A stretch of 64,000 nt of DNA, from contig CAIIXF020000001.1 of NCBI GenBank assembly GCA_903813345.2, positions 39,713,366 through 39,777,365 on the forward strand, read 5' to 3'. A model generated the notes under the pieces. The model was not told where the DNA came from, searched no databases, and saw nothing but the letters and a program-made list of their open reading frames with translations. This DNA comes from Owenia fusiformis. Lineage: Eukaryota; Annelida; Polychaeta; Sabellida; Oweniidae. Both the position numbers and the translations under genes were made by a program. Shown one piece after another: positions 48,911 through 61,500 of this stretch (position 1 is its first letter; every line of letters starts with the position of its first letter).

Positions 48911-50499
48911 AAAAACATTAGTGAGATAAGAGTGTAAGAGGAATATTTACAGTGAATAATAAAGCAAATATTTAATTCTATTTTTTGATGAATACCTGTG
49001 TATGTTTCACAACTTCAATATTCGAATATTGCTTATGAACGATATACGTATTCACCTTATAATAAATGGAATATTTGACTGTATAATATTCATAAATTCA
49101 GCCAGGGCTGTTTTTGATGATTCAAAAATTGAAAGCAACTCATGATCAGATTACCCTCTAAGTGGACCAACAATGACGTCATAATTATATTATATCGTTT
49201 CTAGTATACGATCTAATAGATGGGATTCCGATGCATCGGGGTAATAATTAAGCCAATTGTGTCGTAGCTTGAACGCCATCTTATCTGAATGCATTTTGAT
49301 GGAACATTGTTTCCATCTGAAATCCCATGAGAAGAAAGTTAGCATTCGGAAATGAGATGAAGTGTCGTGTCGTTACAAACGGTCTTATCTTTATTGTATT
49401 GTAGGATCATAAGGCATGTATCTGACTATTAAAATGGACAGCATGAATTATAGGTTGACCATGGGAATCAGTATTTCTGAAGGCTCTTTTATCCTAATAT
49501 AAAGAATGAAAGCCGACAATATTGTTCATTTATATTTGTCATGCAAGGTTATTCAAATTGAGCCAGCCAATAGCGAATTTGAAAGACCTTTTAAAAAAGT
49601 GGGAAATTGCGCAACTGCTGCCGTAACATCACCAATATGTTAAACTAAGTGCATGTATCCCCAACAAATAATATAAGTTATAGTATCCAAGCCATTTCGT
49701 TATTCAAAACGTTTTGAGCTGAATTATATCAAATGCATTTGCATTGGGATTTGGGACATGTCTTTTTGTTATATCGTAATTACAAGGCCGAGTTCATTAT
49801 TTTATCACCCCGGCACCGTATCGATTTAATCAAGACTTGTTCTAAATTTCTTCACGCATAAATGCATTCAATTCATTTATGACTTTCCAAACTATTCCAC
49901 AAATATCCTATGCGCCGTATAACAGCTTTTAGCCATCGTTCATAATATGTATGTCATTATTCAGATTTAGACTACTAGTAGTCGAAAATGAACTGAAATT
50001 ACTCCTTCGATAAATCTATTTTTGCAACTGCTTTATCTATTTTTGCTTTCATGTCTTGTTACAGAGTGGACCATTCAGGTCATTGACGTCGTTGTTTTAC
50101 TATCCCGTAGGATTAATAACATGAATTTGCACTAATATAGACTATTAATTAGCAAGTACATCGGGATCAAATATTATTTGACCGCCTGTAGAATTCAAAC
50201 GAGGATTGGCCAGAAGTCAGAAAGCCGCATCGAAGGAAGATGAAAACTAATAAACACAAAACTTCTCAGATACAAGCATTGATCATCACGGAGTATTGTC
50301 TTGGTATTAGCTAAAGAACAGTTAGGATCAAACGCTCGATCGGACACGATGCGATATATAACACCTGATCAGCCAGCCTCGCCTGAGCAAGCTGTTTTGG
50401 TCACGCTCGCCACACGTTCTCAAGTGCGCCACGCCCGATCCGGACGATAAACCTTAACCGACTGTCTAGCATGTTGCTATGGTTGCTCATTTTTTGAGC
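48911..50499. other. No gene supported
   Basis: AT-rich sequence with no recognisable exon. Around 50370-50460 it is more GC-rich (CACGCTCGCCACACG, CGCCACGCCCGATCCGG), without a frame I can assign. Confidence 0.45.
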
Positions 50500-50728
50500 C
50501 CAAACGTTTGTACATGTAGGGCCTCAATAAATGGGCCTTTTTCTTTTGGCATTACTTGGACTTTAAAACCAAATTATCAATATGGACCAAAAAGGCCCAC
50601 TTATTGAGGCCCTGCAAAATTTTCTTTCAAAATTTGTGTCCAATTCTTGGATTTATGGGTCCAAAACAATTTTCGGATTTGAAATGTGCCAAACCCCCTC
50701 CCTTGTTAGCTTCTGGATCCGCTAGTGA
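50500..50728. mobile_element. hAT-like MITE fragment (GGATCCGCTAGTG end)
   Basis: GGGCCTCAATAAATGGGCC, GGCATTACTTGGAC, AAAGGCCCACTTATTGAGGCC and the right end CTTCTGGATCCGCTAGTGAG parallel the MITE at 53428-53703. GGGCCTCAATAA and TTATTGAGGCCC form an internal hairpin. The left boundary is uncertain. Confidence 0.6.
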
Positions 50729-51169
50729 GTTCTATGTGATTCATAACGATTCCGACATTTATTCTTTCCTTTACACTTTTTATTTGCTATATAACCAGGA
50801 AAAAGCAGTCCTTATTTCCTGTTTTGATAATCAACATTCAATGCTGCCCTGTCTTGATATTGCATTTTTCCAAGACTATACTCTCTATCTGTGCTTTTTC
50901 TTTTTCATATAAGTACATTCCCCTTCATCAATATTTAATCTGCACCACAAAATTAAAAATATTCACTGTAAATTGTATTATGCATCAACTTTGACTTAAT
51001 TGCTAGCTACATTGACAGATGTGCCACGAAATGATCCACGAATTATAGCGCAGTTTTAAGTGCACAATCCCAAGATTTGAATAATGTTTTTGTAAAAGAA
51101 AGTCAAAAACATTCGAAAATCACGGATCGGACGTACTTAGAACCGTTTGGGATCTATTTACATAACTTG

Positions 51170-51835
51170 AATAGGTAGGCCCACCAGAACTTAGAGCATG
51201 CTCAAAATTTTCTGGTGGGCGTCACGTTCTGTAATTAGAGTGACAACATACTTAAGACGAGCTGGGCGTACTACGACCGGAACTCTCGTAGTTCCATCCT
51301 AGAAGGGACGTTTTTAGAACGAGTTGAATCGTCTGAGGACGTATTGAGAACGAGGTAGAACTAAATTATGTGTGAACGGAATTATCGTAGCTGCAACTTT
51401 CTATGGTCTATTTACGAACTTCATGGAATGTGCTGGAACGGAAGAAGGATTTAGAATTCTGTGTGACAAGGTACTTCAAACAAGATGACCTACTAGACTA
51501 GGAACGTAATTGCCGTACTTCGACCCTATTAGGGACGCGTTAACGACGTCGTTGTGAAATCGGATATCAATTGCAGTACGTGTGCAAACCGACACGTACG
51601 ACTTGAACGAACTGCGGATGAGGTGGACGTATCAATCGAAGACTGTTCATGTCAGATTTAGCCCGTTTAACGACTTTTTGCAGGCTGGAAAGAACGGTTG
51701 AGAACTACTTTTGTGTGATAGGAGGGCTCGCGCCAGCATTGGCTCTCGATACGTTCAATTTTGGATCACGTCTAACGGTATCAATTTTCTCTCTCGTGCT
51801 CTCGTGACTATGCAGCACATGCCCTACTAGTGTTA
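51170..51835. other. CpG- and GC-richer island with a strong hairpin at its start
   Basis: Base composition changes abruptly, with dense ACG/CGT/GAACG words (GGGACGTTTTTAGAACG, ACGTACGACTTGAACGA) and no long frame in any phase. GCCCACCAGAA (about 51178) pairs exactly with TTCTGGTGGGC (about 51216). No family was recognised. It could be an unmethylated or recently acquired segment, or an old repeat-derived domain. The sharp right edge falls at the TIR element. Confidence 0.5.
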
Positions 51836-51846
51836 TATCTGTTGTA

Positions 51847-52721
51847 CACTCCCCTCCATATGTTTGGCAACCTTTTTCCCCCCATTGAACTACGTGTTAA
51901 AGCCTCTTTACCTTTGAATTTTTATTTACTTAACCTGCGATGAAAATACTTATACTATTAATGGAAACGTAATTTGACTTTAATTCCAATACCTCCAACT
52001 TTTTTCAAGTTTTTTCCTCAATTACAATAGGTCGAAAATTGATGATAAATTTGATGAATTTTTGAAAATCGACATTCCCATGTTAACCAATGGGAAATGG
52101 TAGGTTTGCCGCAAGTCATATGACAGAATATCCATCCATCCGAGTCCTTGCAAAAATACGAGTTAGGCAGGCAATTGAATTTGCTAACTTTATTTAACAA
52201 AAAATTGATATGTTTCTTCAGGTTCAACAAAGTTATAGGGCTTTAAAGTCAAAATTGTTTTTCAAAAAACCTCTCCCATTGAAATAAAACAGGAGGCGAA
52301 AAATTATTTTCAAAAATGACTTTGAAGCGCTGTAACTTTAATATTCATCAAATAAACTAAACACTTAGTGTTCAAAAAAGTTAGACAATTCAATTTTTTA
52401 TATAAAAATATTTTTTGCTGAATCTTTTACTGAAAAGATATCCCGATTTCTGATTTGCCCCGAACCCTCCTTTTCCAATTGGATTACATGGGAATAACGA
52501 TTTTCAAAAATTCATCAAATTTATCATCAATTTTCGACCTATTATAATTGAGGAAAAAAATTGAGAAAATTTGGAGGTATTGGAAATAAAGTCAAGTTAC
52601 GTTTCCATCAGTATTATAAGTTATTATATCGCAGGTTAAGTAAATAAAAATTCCAACGTAAAGAGGCTTTAACACGTAGTTCAATGGGGAAAAAAGGTTG
52701 CCAAACTTATGAAGGGGAGTG
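51847..52721. mobile_element. 875-bp foldback TIR element with TA duplication (CACTCCCCTCC family)
   Basis: It starts CACTCCCCTCCATATGTTTG and ends with the reverse complement, flanked by TA on each side (51845-51846 and 52722-52723). The arms are about 250 bp each and about 90% complementary by eye, including AACTACGTGTTAAAGCCTC and TAGGTCGAAAATTGATGATA. The centre of about 370 bp is unique. There is no transposase; the frame at 52018-52230 lies in an arm. The same ends occur at 58521-59306 and alone at 32303. A Tc1/mariner-group non-autonomous element is the best fit. Confidence 0.93.
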
Positions 52722-53427
52722 TATGTAGGTACATTTGTCATTCAATGAGACTAATCGTTTTTGATCGACTGGACGAATGATATAACATGTCCTGATCAAG
52801 GATTTGGATATAATATCGTTAAATCAATGCATAGTTGTTTGTGTTTGTAATCAATATACAAGAATTCTTTCAGACCTTGTTATCTGTTGCCAAATGTACG
52901 GAACACTCTGTATAACTAAATACATCTTGGATTGTATTATTACGCACCCTTCTCTATAATTAGCCATAATGGGACGATATATCTCAGAGGTTAAGTGGTT
53001 GTTGGCATATATGGCAATTATTGTGCATTATCACATGTCTCGTGGGTGCAACGTTATATTTCACTTTTTCCCCCGAGACATTTTTTGTTGAAAAATTACT
53101 GATTTGGTTCAAAACGTCAGGTACATGTTTGGTGATGCTATTGTATAGGCTGCCAGTATGGAATTCTGAGAATAAAATATACATGTAATAGTATTTACTA
53201 TTCTGCAATGTCATACAGACACTGAAATGAAATTGTTATACTTTTGATATAGGTTTCTGTTGAGCTTTGTAAGATTTAAAGGTATATAAGATAACGAAAT
53301 ACGTATATTTCTTAGTAAATAAAACACAATATACAGCTGAACATAACCAGTTTCCAATATTTCAAACATTGTTAAAGTAAAAGAATAACGAAAAAGCCTA
53401 ATTTCAAACTTTATAATTTGTTATACT

Positions 53428-53703
53428 CACTGGCGGATCTGGAGGGGGGGGGGGGGTGGGCCCAGAAAAAAATTGGGCCCAATTGAAAATTTAGGCCAAA
53501 AAGACCTTAAGGCCCCAAAAGGTGGGCCTTTTTGGTCATTACTGGGCCTTTTGAGGCCTCATTTTTAATTTCAGGTCAAATTTTGAAGAAAATGGGCCTC
53601 AAAATTTCAAAATTTGGGCCCACTTTTGGGTTATAGGTGAATTTTTTTTCTCTGACCTGAAATTTGCCCCCCCCCCCCTTATTGTTTCCCAGATCCGCCC
53701 CTG
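53428..53703. mobile_element. 276-bp hAT-like MITE (CACTGGCGGATCTGG ends)
   Basis: It starts CACTGGCGGATCTGG and ends CCAGATCCGCCCCTG, imperfect inverted termini adjacent to G-run and C-run blocks. The interior is full of GGGCC and GGCCC words. Similar ends are at 11096-11112 and 50716-50728. The flanks share only ATAC, so an 8-bp duplication is not demonstrable. The minus-strand frame 53576-54001 runs through this element. Confidence 0.8.
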
Positions 53704-54011
53704 ATACAAATACAATCAGTGTGGCAGTGAAGTTCAAATGCCATATTTGTCTTTTGTAATAATTTATTACTAGAGAATGTTCAAATAGAATTGCCTCCCT
53801 GACAAGATTCCTATCTTGATACTGTTGAATGTGTAATACGTCATCAGATCGTGTGTTCTCTATTTGTAACGCTATCCGTAATGGCGTGTACCTCTTAGTC
53901 TTGAGGGTCATGCTATCAAATATGTGTCGCAATTTCCAATTGTAACTTATATTATACTTACAATAATTTATAAGATAGTTTCTAAATAGCAGAAAAAGCA
54001 ATGAAATCTAG

Positions 54012-54215
54012 TGCTGCCATCTTTTATTCAGCTTTTAATTTGGGCTAGAGTTCCATTCACTTACATGCTAAAATCTTGGAAAAGTGGCTTAATTTCATGA
54101 TTTATCAAAGAGTGTTAGTTGAATCTGTATGATATACTACATGATGACCCTGTTTATGTACATGCTGTGATTGAACATGCAAATGTTGGTTGACATACAA
54201 ATAATCTAAGGTTTT
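54012..54215 (+). repeat. Dispersed repeat F, copy 1 (uninterrupted)
   Basis: TGCTGCCATCTTTTATTCAG, TTGGGCTAGAGTTCCATTC, GGAAAAGTGGCTTAATTTC, ATGATGACCCTGTTTATG and TGTTGGTTGACATACAAATAA are shared with 60571-60767. There the match ends precisely at the TA where a mariner begins, so this copy shows the empty site. Confidence 0.9.
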
Positions 54216-55189
54216 AAAGAATTTTAGCATAACATATAATTATGGAGATTTAGCCCAAGTTTTTTTAAATTGTCATAGAAAATCATTCAAATTACATAAC
54301 TGTGTAAATCAACGCTATTATTATTATAGGAGAAAACATTTCACTGAATTCAAATATGCCGTTTAAAAGAATTATGTAATGTAAGTCATTAGAGGTTTAA
54401 TATGAGGCCTAAAATTGTCTGCTAGTTGGCCAGAGACCAATATCTCAGCAGAATTTGAGAACAGAATCGATTTTTTCGTTCTGCGTAGGCCAAATAATGA
54501 TTTAAAATCACTTCCAACCCTTCTGCGAGTATAAGAATGGTCATAAGAGGCCCGTGGAGGGTCATGAATGAAAGAGAGCCCTTTGAAATTCTGTCAAAAT
54601 TGCAGGTTATTTCTTCATTTTTGCTGAAATTACATGATTTTGAGGGCCCATATCTCACTGAAATTGCTACAATGTAGCGATTTTTCATTTTTACAGACTA
54701 GATACACGTGTCAGGTCAACAGAAACAGTAAGCATGTGTGATTTTTAAATTGCTACATTGTAGCAATATTTATTTCAAAAAACAACTGTGGGGGAAACTG
54801 CTATTTACTTAGATTTGGGCGAAAATGGCCAAATTTCAGTCAAAATCCTCGGGCCATAGGGCCTTTGTCGTAGATTAAGTCAATGAAGCAACTCTTAGTA
54901 GAAGGTGTGCCATATAGGGAATGAAAGCTGTTTGTCAGACGTATCATTTTCTTCAATAAATTCAGAGATAGTCAGGTTAGATTTGTGACGTCACAGTGGC
55001 AAAGTTAGACTAGCATATTTAGACGTATTCGGGGAAGGGCAAATTAACCCTTTCTAGCCTGAATGGATACATTCTTCACATATTCAGCCAGTTCCGACGT
55101 GTTTATGCATTTTTGAACTAAAAATTATATTATCTGCCAAAAAAACTTGCAGAGACAAAAATCAGTGTGATGTCATAATACATTAATAT

Positions 55190-56209
55190 CACACCCGGTG
55201 ATCGTGAAAATGGGACGGAGGGGGGAGCAGGCAATTTCCGCTAGAAAATTCAACAAATCTGGTAAAATTATTTTTTCAAGACAGAGTTTACGATTGAATT
55301 GCAAATTGAATAAGCGCACGGTATGATAAAATATGTTAGGTATTCTAGGATTATTTTTCAACCGATACTCTTTTAAGATATAAGATCTATTAAAAAAGGC
55401 GCAACGCAACCAACGTGCAAAAGTCAAAGTTTTTGCTATAAATCAAGCAACAATGGACTACACGACCTGTAATAAATACTTGTAAGTGATGTTATCATAA
55501 CTAAATTAATGTCATTGCTGAATTTATAAAATAAGTTTCCATACGTAAAATAAAAAATAATTGAAAATAATTAAAATGGGACGGAGGGGGGGGGAGGGGA
55601 CGGAGGGGGGGAGTAATAATTCTATAAAGTGAAACAACTTCACACGAATTCTTTTATTTGAAAAATGAACTCATTAACTTAGTAAGAAACTGGATGATAT
55701 ACCCCTGGAGACTGAAAAATGGGGACATTTGGAGTAAAAGGACTTAAAGTCGCGAAACATCTCTAATCATGTCTTATATACATATTGCTCCCCCCTCCGT
55801 CCCCTCCCCCCCTCCGTCCCAAATTCATTATTTTCGATTATTTTTTATTTCATATATGGAAACTTATTTTATAAATTCAGCAATGACATTAATTTAGTTA
55901 TGATAACATCACTTACAAGTATTTATTACAGGTCGTCCAGACCATTGTTGCTTGATTTATTGCAAAAACGTTGATTTGTGCCTGTTGATGTCCTTGCGCC
56001 TTTTTTAATAGATCTCATACCTTAGATGCGTATCGTTTCAGAAAAAAACCCAGAAAACCTAACATATTCTACCATACCGTGTGCCTATCCATTTAGCAAT
56101 TCAATAGTTAACTTTTTCTTGAAAAAATAAATCTTCCAGATTTGTTTAATTTCCTAGCAGAAATTGCCTGCTCCCCCCCTCCGTCCCATATTCACGATCA
56201 CCGGGTGTG
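55190..56209. mobile_element. Foldback inverted-repeat DNA element, copy 2
   Basis: It starts CACACCCGGTGATCGTG and ends in the complement, with the 5-bp duplication AATAT at 55185-55189 and 56210-56214. It matches copy 1 (5203-6219) almost base for base in both arms and the centre, apart from G-run lengths and scattered substitutions. The different flanking duplication shows an independent insertion of the same active lineage. The frame at 55173-55427 is an arm read-through, the counterpart of that at 5174-5440. Confidence 0.93.
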
Positions 56210-56854
56210 AATATGCAAATCTCTTAAAATCCCACGAAAAACGAGATTTCAAAAGCTATATGGAAACTATACTATTGCAAGGTCTACAGAACAAAATAAT
56301 GTAATCCAAAGCATTGCTAGCATAATTGGGGTTTTAACAGAAATTACTGTTTGCAGTTATCGTGGCATTTTAGTAAAATCATATCGTTATCGTAATGATG
56401 GTTATTTTTCTCCACGATTACAGAATACGGTTTTTAAGCTAACTATCAATTGTTAATGACGTCTTCTTGATAGTGTAACTTGAACTTTGGCTTGAGACAT
56501 TGGCACGCCAACAATGCCTTTGAAATTCAGTAAGCAAGTCAAGTTGAAGCCTTTGAGTGCATTTTATTCAGAGCAATTTTGACAAACTAGGATGATTGTG
56601 TGTAGTAAGTATATAATAGACCATTAAGAATCTTTATTATGACCGATTTACTCCTTTTTCATAGCATTTTATACCCCGTAATCATTATGAACTGTTAACC
56701 TAGCAGATAAAGGTATACTCCTTACAACACCAACTTTTTATATAATAATTGCTCGATTTTTATTTATTATACATATTTAGTGAACATATTTTAGTATAAT
56801 AGAAAAAATAGTCTTAAAATTCAGTCGTAATTCCTAGTATACATTGTTACTCGG

Positions 56855-57380
56855 AATATGGCATATATTCATTGTTGTGCGGTATTTGTAATTCGGGTGA
56901 ATATGCCATACTCACCTGCTGTATATAGCATATACCGCAGGTGGAAACACGATACAGAAATCCTCGATTTGATTGGTCAAAAGCATTGATTCCAATCGAA
57001 TGCGAAACTACGCTGTATTAACAATATTGTGAGCGCTTCATTGAGTACTAATATATGGATCCCGGATTGAGTAAGTAAGTTCATTACGTATAATTGCTCA
57101 GTGACACTAATGTTTCCCTTGATCGTGTATATGCGTGTAACACATACATAAAACAACATCGAACAATACAGGTACCACATGTTATTCAATTGCATAAGTT
57201 GATATGTTCAATGCACTGACCTGTTGATTCAGTAATCATTATAATGATTTATCAACTTTTGCCCGTTTGTTCAATACAATTGTGTACTTCCGTATCGCGT
57301 TCTCATTGGTAAGTAAGTATGCCATATACCGCAGGTGAATCTGTCATACACCGCAAGTGAATATGCCATATTCGTTGCGG
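56855..57380. repeat. Inverted-repeat region with repeated ATATGCCATA / CCGCAGGTG motifs
   Basis: GAATATGCCATACTCACC, GCATATACCGCAGGTG, ATGCCATATACCGCAGGTG, ACACCGCAAGTGAATATGCC and AATATGGCATATATTC occur in both orientations at the two ends of this stretch. It looks like a MITE with short subterminal repeats. Boundaries are approximate. Confidence 0.55.
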
Positions 57381-58520
57381 ATTATGATATGTATTTGTAT
57401 CGTGTTTACTGCGTAACATTATATGTGGAATTTAATCCTAGACAATATGAAAAATATTCTAATTCTTTAGACACTCAATTTTCGAATATTTTTTTCATAT
57501 TATTCACATTTCCCCATCTGTTTTCTTCCTCGTGCATATAGTTCATAAGAGAGTGATCGGTAACAATGACCCAGCCAGGACATCATGCCACCGTAAATTT
57601 TGTTATAGAAAATTGTGTTCTAAATTGAAATTGTCGTATATTATACCTACACTTTCGATTCTTTGACTCTAGACAATGAAATAAAGTATAAATAGAAACC
57701 ACACAATCCAGTCTTAACAGGTAATCACAACGATAATTCCTCCAGCATGTATTTGATAGAAAAGCTTGACTTGCTACAGTATTTAGAATAATGTTACATG
57801 GTTCTAATAATAGTAACATGGATTTAATGTGATCCTTGTGTAGAATCGAACATCAAGTTCCACGGAAACGTGTAGAACGTCATATTCCCGGGAGTAGAGC
57901 ATCAAATTCTACACATTATTCAGGAAGATCCGTATAGTACAAATGATCATATCTTCATCTTATATAGATCGTATGGATCGCACATCCCAAAATAGCATGA
58001 ATGTTCAGGTACAACTATGATACTATGAAGTAGATGCTCGGACATTAATGAAAAATTAATTTGCAGTCTTTGAGACTGAAAGATGAACACGTAGTCCGAA
58101 AGGATACTTGCCATTGCCACACGCCGTGTTCCCATTTAGTAAAGGAGGACAAAGTACCCATCTCATCTACACCAAAGAAGCCAATTCCGATTCTTAATGC
58201 TCATATCCCCCACCCCAAACTAAAATTTACTTCACTGCTTCATCCCTTTCATTGAAATCCATTTGCTTCATTCTATTCGTTCTTAAATAAACCACCTTTC
58301 TTTCTTCAGTTTTGAATAAAAAGTTAAGGGAACGGACGGGAAATTCAAATCTTTTCTATGGATCAAATACGCTCTAGATCTGTAGTGGTAAGTATTTTTA
58401 TGATAGGGATAACATCGGGGGGTTTTATCCATAATATTTTCCGAATGTGTTCTCATATTATAAAAACAAATGTCAAAACATGTGTTATAGTAGGCAACAG
58501 TGGTAATTGCGTTGTTGCTA
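57381..58520. other. No gene supported
   Basis: Frames at 57583-57819 and 58061-58255 have no recognisable content. No strong repeat was seen apart from a weak GTAGAA/TTCTAC inverted motif near 57840-57920. Confidence 0.4.
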
Positions 58521-59306
58521 CACTCCCTTCCAACGTTTGGCAACAGCGACTTCAATCGCATTGTCATAGCGTGTTATAACAATGGAGCATTCTTGTAACA
58601 TTCTATGAATATTCATTAATTCACTGAATAACATGGGAATTGTTACGTTTTAGTTATAAAAGAGCAATAGACTTATCCATTCATATTTATAACTTTTATA
58701 AATTTAAATTTTGGCCCAAAGTATGTTTTTATCATTCATTTACTATTTTTGACGACTTAAAAGTTATCAAATTGTTTTTGAAAAAGTTATCAGCTTTTTA
58801 TTTTTTAAATATACCGGCCATTTTTCAAATAAAAGTCTTTTGTTCCAAATAAATGTTTTAGCATGTGATACAAGCATGTTGCAAGTAAAGTGACATCATC
58901 GTGACTCTTGGTTATTTATCAAACATTTCTCTTAATTTTTTCAACAAAAACACGTGCTATATGCATTGGTGTGAATTATTGCTTATTAAAAGATAAGAAA
59001 GTGTGACCAACATTTTACCATTTTATGAAAAAATCCTTCAAAAATCACTTTTTGAAATTATGAAAAAAAAAGTTCACATATCACATTTTTATAACATTGG
59101 GTAAAACTGCAATATAAGCAAAGTGGTTTAAACTTTATATGGGCCTATAAGAATGCTTGCAGAAATGCACCCTTGTTTTTGTAGGTATTCTATTATTTCC
59201 TCGCTTACAGACTTGATGATAAAAATTGTCAAACACATACAAGCCAACAATACATATGTACTGGGTCGATAGGAAACCTGATGTTGCCAAACTTTAGAGA
59301 GGAGTG
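58521..59306. mobile_element. 786-bp TIR element with TA duplication (CACTCCC family)
   Basis: The ends CACTCCCTTCCAACGTTTGG and, on the opposite strand, CACTCCTCTCTAAAGTTTGG are flanked by TA (58519-58520 and 59307-59308). The inverted repeat is only about 25 bp, unlike the 250-bp arms of the 51847 element. Sequence from about 58870 to 59150 is shared with 62185-62530. No transposase was seen. Confidence 0.88.
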
Positions 59307-59308
59307 TA

Positions 59309-60570
59309 TATCTCCCTTTTTGGCTTAGAAAACACCAACGTGTCTAAAAGTATCCTTACTACCTCAGTCGATGGTATGTGAGACATATCAACAGAACCTC
59401 CACAGACCAATGTTTGTTTCCCAGTCAGTGCCGTAACAATAGCCCAGTGTTCTCAATGTGTATGGTATTATAATCTAATTGATGATTTAAGATTGTGGAT
59501 ATTGCAACAAATGCGTGATTCAGGAAATAGTTGGCTAGAGACAATATATCAGCCCCTTGATAGATCATTTTTGTGCACTAACCTTGTCCAAGACTCGCTA
59601 ATTAAGTAGCACCCGTTTTTAATTGGACCTATAATTAGAATAACATTTGCACACATATATTGAGCATTTTGCATCCCGAACCTATATAAATGATGAAAAT
59701 GATGATGGAATTTTAGATGTTTCTGTTAGTCAATAGTTTGAATGTGTATTCGACGTAGAAATGTTCCAAACTTCAAGTTGGAACAATTACATACTGGTAT
59801 TTGTATTTTGTGTAACTGTTCCGACAGGAATACTCAGAAATCTACCGAGGTTGAGACATAAGCGATGAAACTTTTCTTGCACCACAAGTTATAGAAGCCT
59901 GTTTGTGATAATCAAAGAAACATTGACAGGAACGACATCTTTACATGTACTTCAAAGCGCAATCAAGTTACCTTCCTTTCCAACGACTTTTAAACAATGA
60001 TATCCGGAATGATATCCAACTTTGACCTTTTATAAACTGGCAAGTCCTCAAGAATGAGATCTATAGGGGGCCATGACACAATTGCAAGCATATATAATAT
60101 TGACCTACTTATCTTTTCCTTCCAATCATCTCAGATACAATATCTCCTATAAGATAAGCGTTCTGTTATAAATTCCAGGAATGGGCCGAATTTCCATGAT
60201 CGAGGTTACTGTATTTTAACAGTCCAATCTGGCAGATAGTCTTAACGTCATTATTTACCTACTGTTTTTGAAACAAGATCACCCCACCTGCATGGTATGA
60301 ATGCAGAAACCTACTAGTATCTCGAAATGTGCCGCCAGTACCATATCTCACCCACTTACTTATAGGGGAATAACCGTATCATCTGCTTTACGTAGTTTAT
60401 TGCTGAATCCTGGACGATAGTTTAACGTCCTTTTGTCCTAATCACTGATTGATTCACTACGAGCAGAACGGATTTATGACCTACAAGAGTTGCATCGACT
60501 ACATTTATGCCCTATCTTCTATCATTGAAATCGGATTAAAGATGGCCTTACTGCGTTTATTTGTTACGTG
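59309..60570. other. No gene supported
   Basis: AT-rich; no ORF, strong repeat or splice-bounded exon could be supported. Confidence 0.4.
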
Positions 60571-60767
60571 CTGCCATCTTTCATTCAGCTTTTAATTTGG
60601 GCTAGAGTTCCGTTCACTTACATGCTAAAATCTTGGAAAAGTGGCTTAATTTCATGATTTATCAAAGTGTGTCAGTTGAATCTGTGTAAAACTTAATTGA
60701 TATACCACATGATGACCCTGTTTATGTACATGTTGTGATTAAACATGCAAATGTTGATTGACATACC
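60571..60767 (+). repeat. Dispersed repeat F, copy 2 (interrupted by mariner)
   Basis: This matches 54012-54215 up to GATTGACATA, after which the mariner end CCAGGTCGTTCAATAAG follows. The remainder of the repeat (beginning CAAATAATC in copy 1) is absent from the window. Confidence 0.88.
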
Positions 60768-61500
60768 AGGTCGTTCAATAAGTTCACGGAAAAATGCTCT
60801 CATTTCAAAGATTCTTGATATTTTCCCATAAAATTTTCACACAATGTGCTAAAGATACTTTAAGATTGATTCTTCAAATATCAGCATCTCTGATTTGATT
60901 GGTCAAAAATGTGGATTACTATGGTAACTTGACTTTTGGGTAGGCGGGGCACTTTTTACGTCACACAATTTACCATTACAGAAATCGATCAATATGTGCA
61001 AATGAAGGGTCCCTATTTTTATTTGTTCTTTTTTAAATTACAAATGTTCTGAGGGAAAATTGATGTCCATTGTTATCACGAAAATTTCTGAAATCGTGCT
61101 ATTCAATGCTGTACCAGTGGACCAGAAAATCAACAAAGAGTAATGCTATGGTAAGTTGATTAAAACTTAACCATTCAGCCAAACTTTTTTCCATCAGGAT
61201 AATGCAGCCGATCACACTGCTGATATTGTGCAGGAAACCATCACAAATGACTGGCAAAATAGATGGCAAAGCTGCCCCAAGTTACATACTCTCCAGATGA
61301 GGCAATCCTTGATTTTGCTTTTTCACTAGGATGAAGGATCAGCTAGGAGTTTAGTTGCACTTCATGGAACAATGAAACTACGTTCGACTGCAGTCAAGAT
61401 TGCCATTCAAACAAGTTTTCCAAATGGCTTCAGAGCACCGTATCGTCAATGGGTTGAATGCAAGCGACTGTGCATCAAACATGAGGGAGAATACCTCTGA
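60768..61500 (+). pseudogene. Mariner-type transposon relic with broken transposase
   Basis: The left end CCAGGTCGTTCAATAAGTTC, directly after TA, resembles mariner terminal repeats. Transposase remnants follow in shifting frames. HQDNA (61192-61206) contains the second catalytic Asp. YSPDEAILDF (61287-61316) corresponds to the YSPDLAPxD block, with the third acidic residue at 61311-61313. A C-terminal stretch ending in EGEYL stops at 61498-61500. The first two blocks are in different frames, most of the N-terminal DNA-binding and first-Asp region is missing, and stops intervene, so it is dead. The 3' terminal repeat is not found. The frame at 61400-61591 is an out-of-phase reading. Confidence 0.85.

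Noticed and set aside
53576-54001. 141-codon minus-strand ORF
   Set aside because: Its C-terminal half reads through the MITE at 53428-53703. The N-terminal half looks somewhat protein-like, but I recognise no domain and see no splice support.
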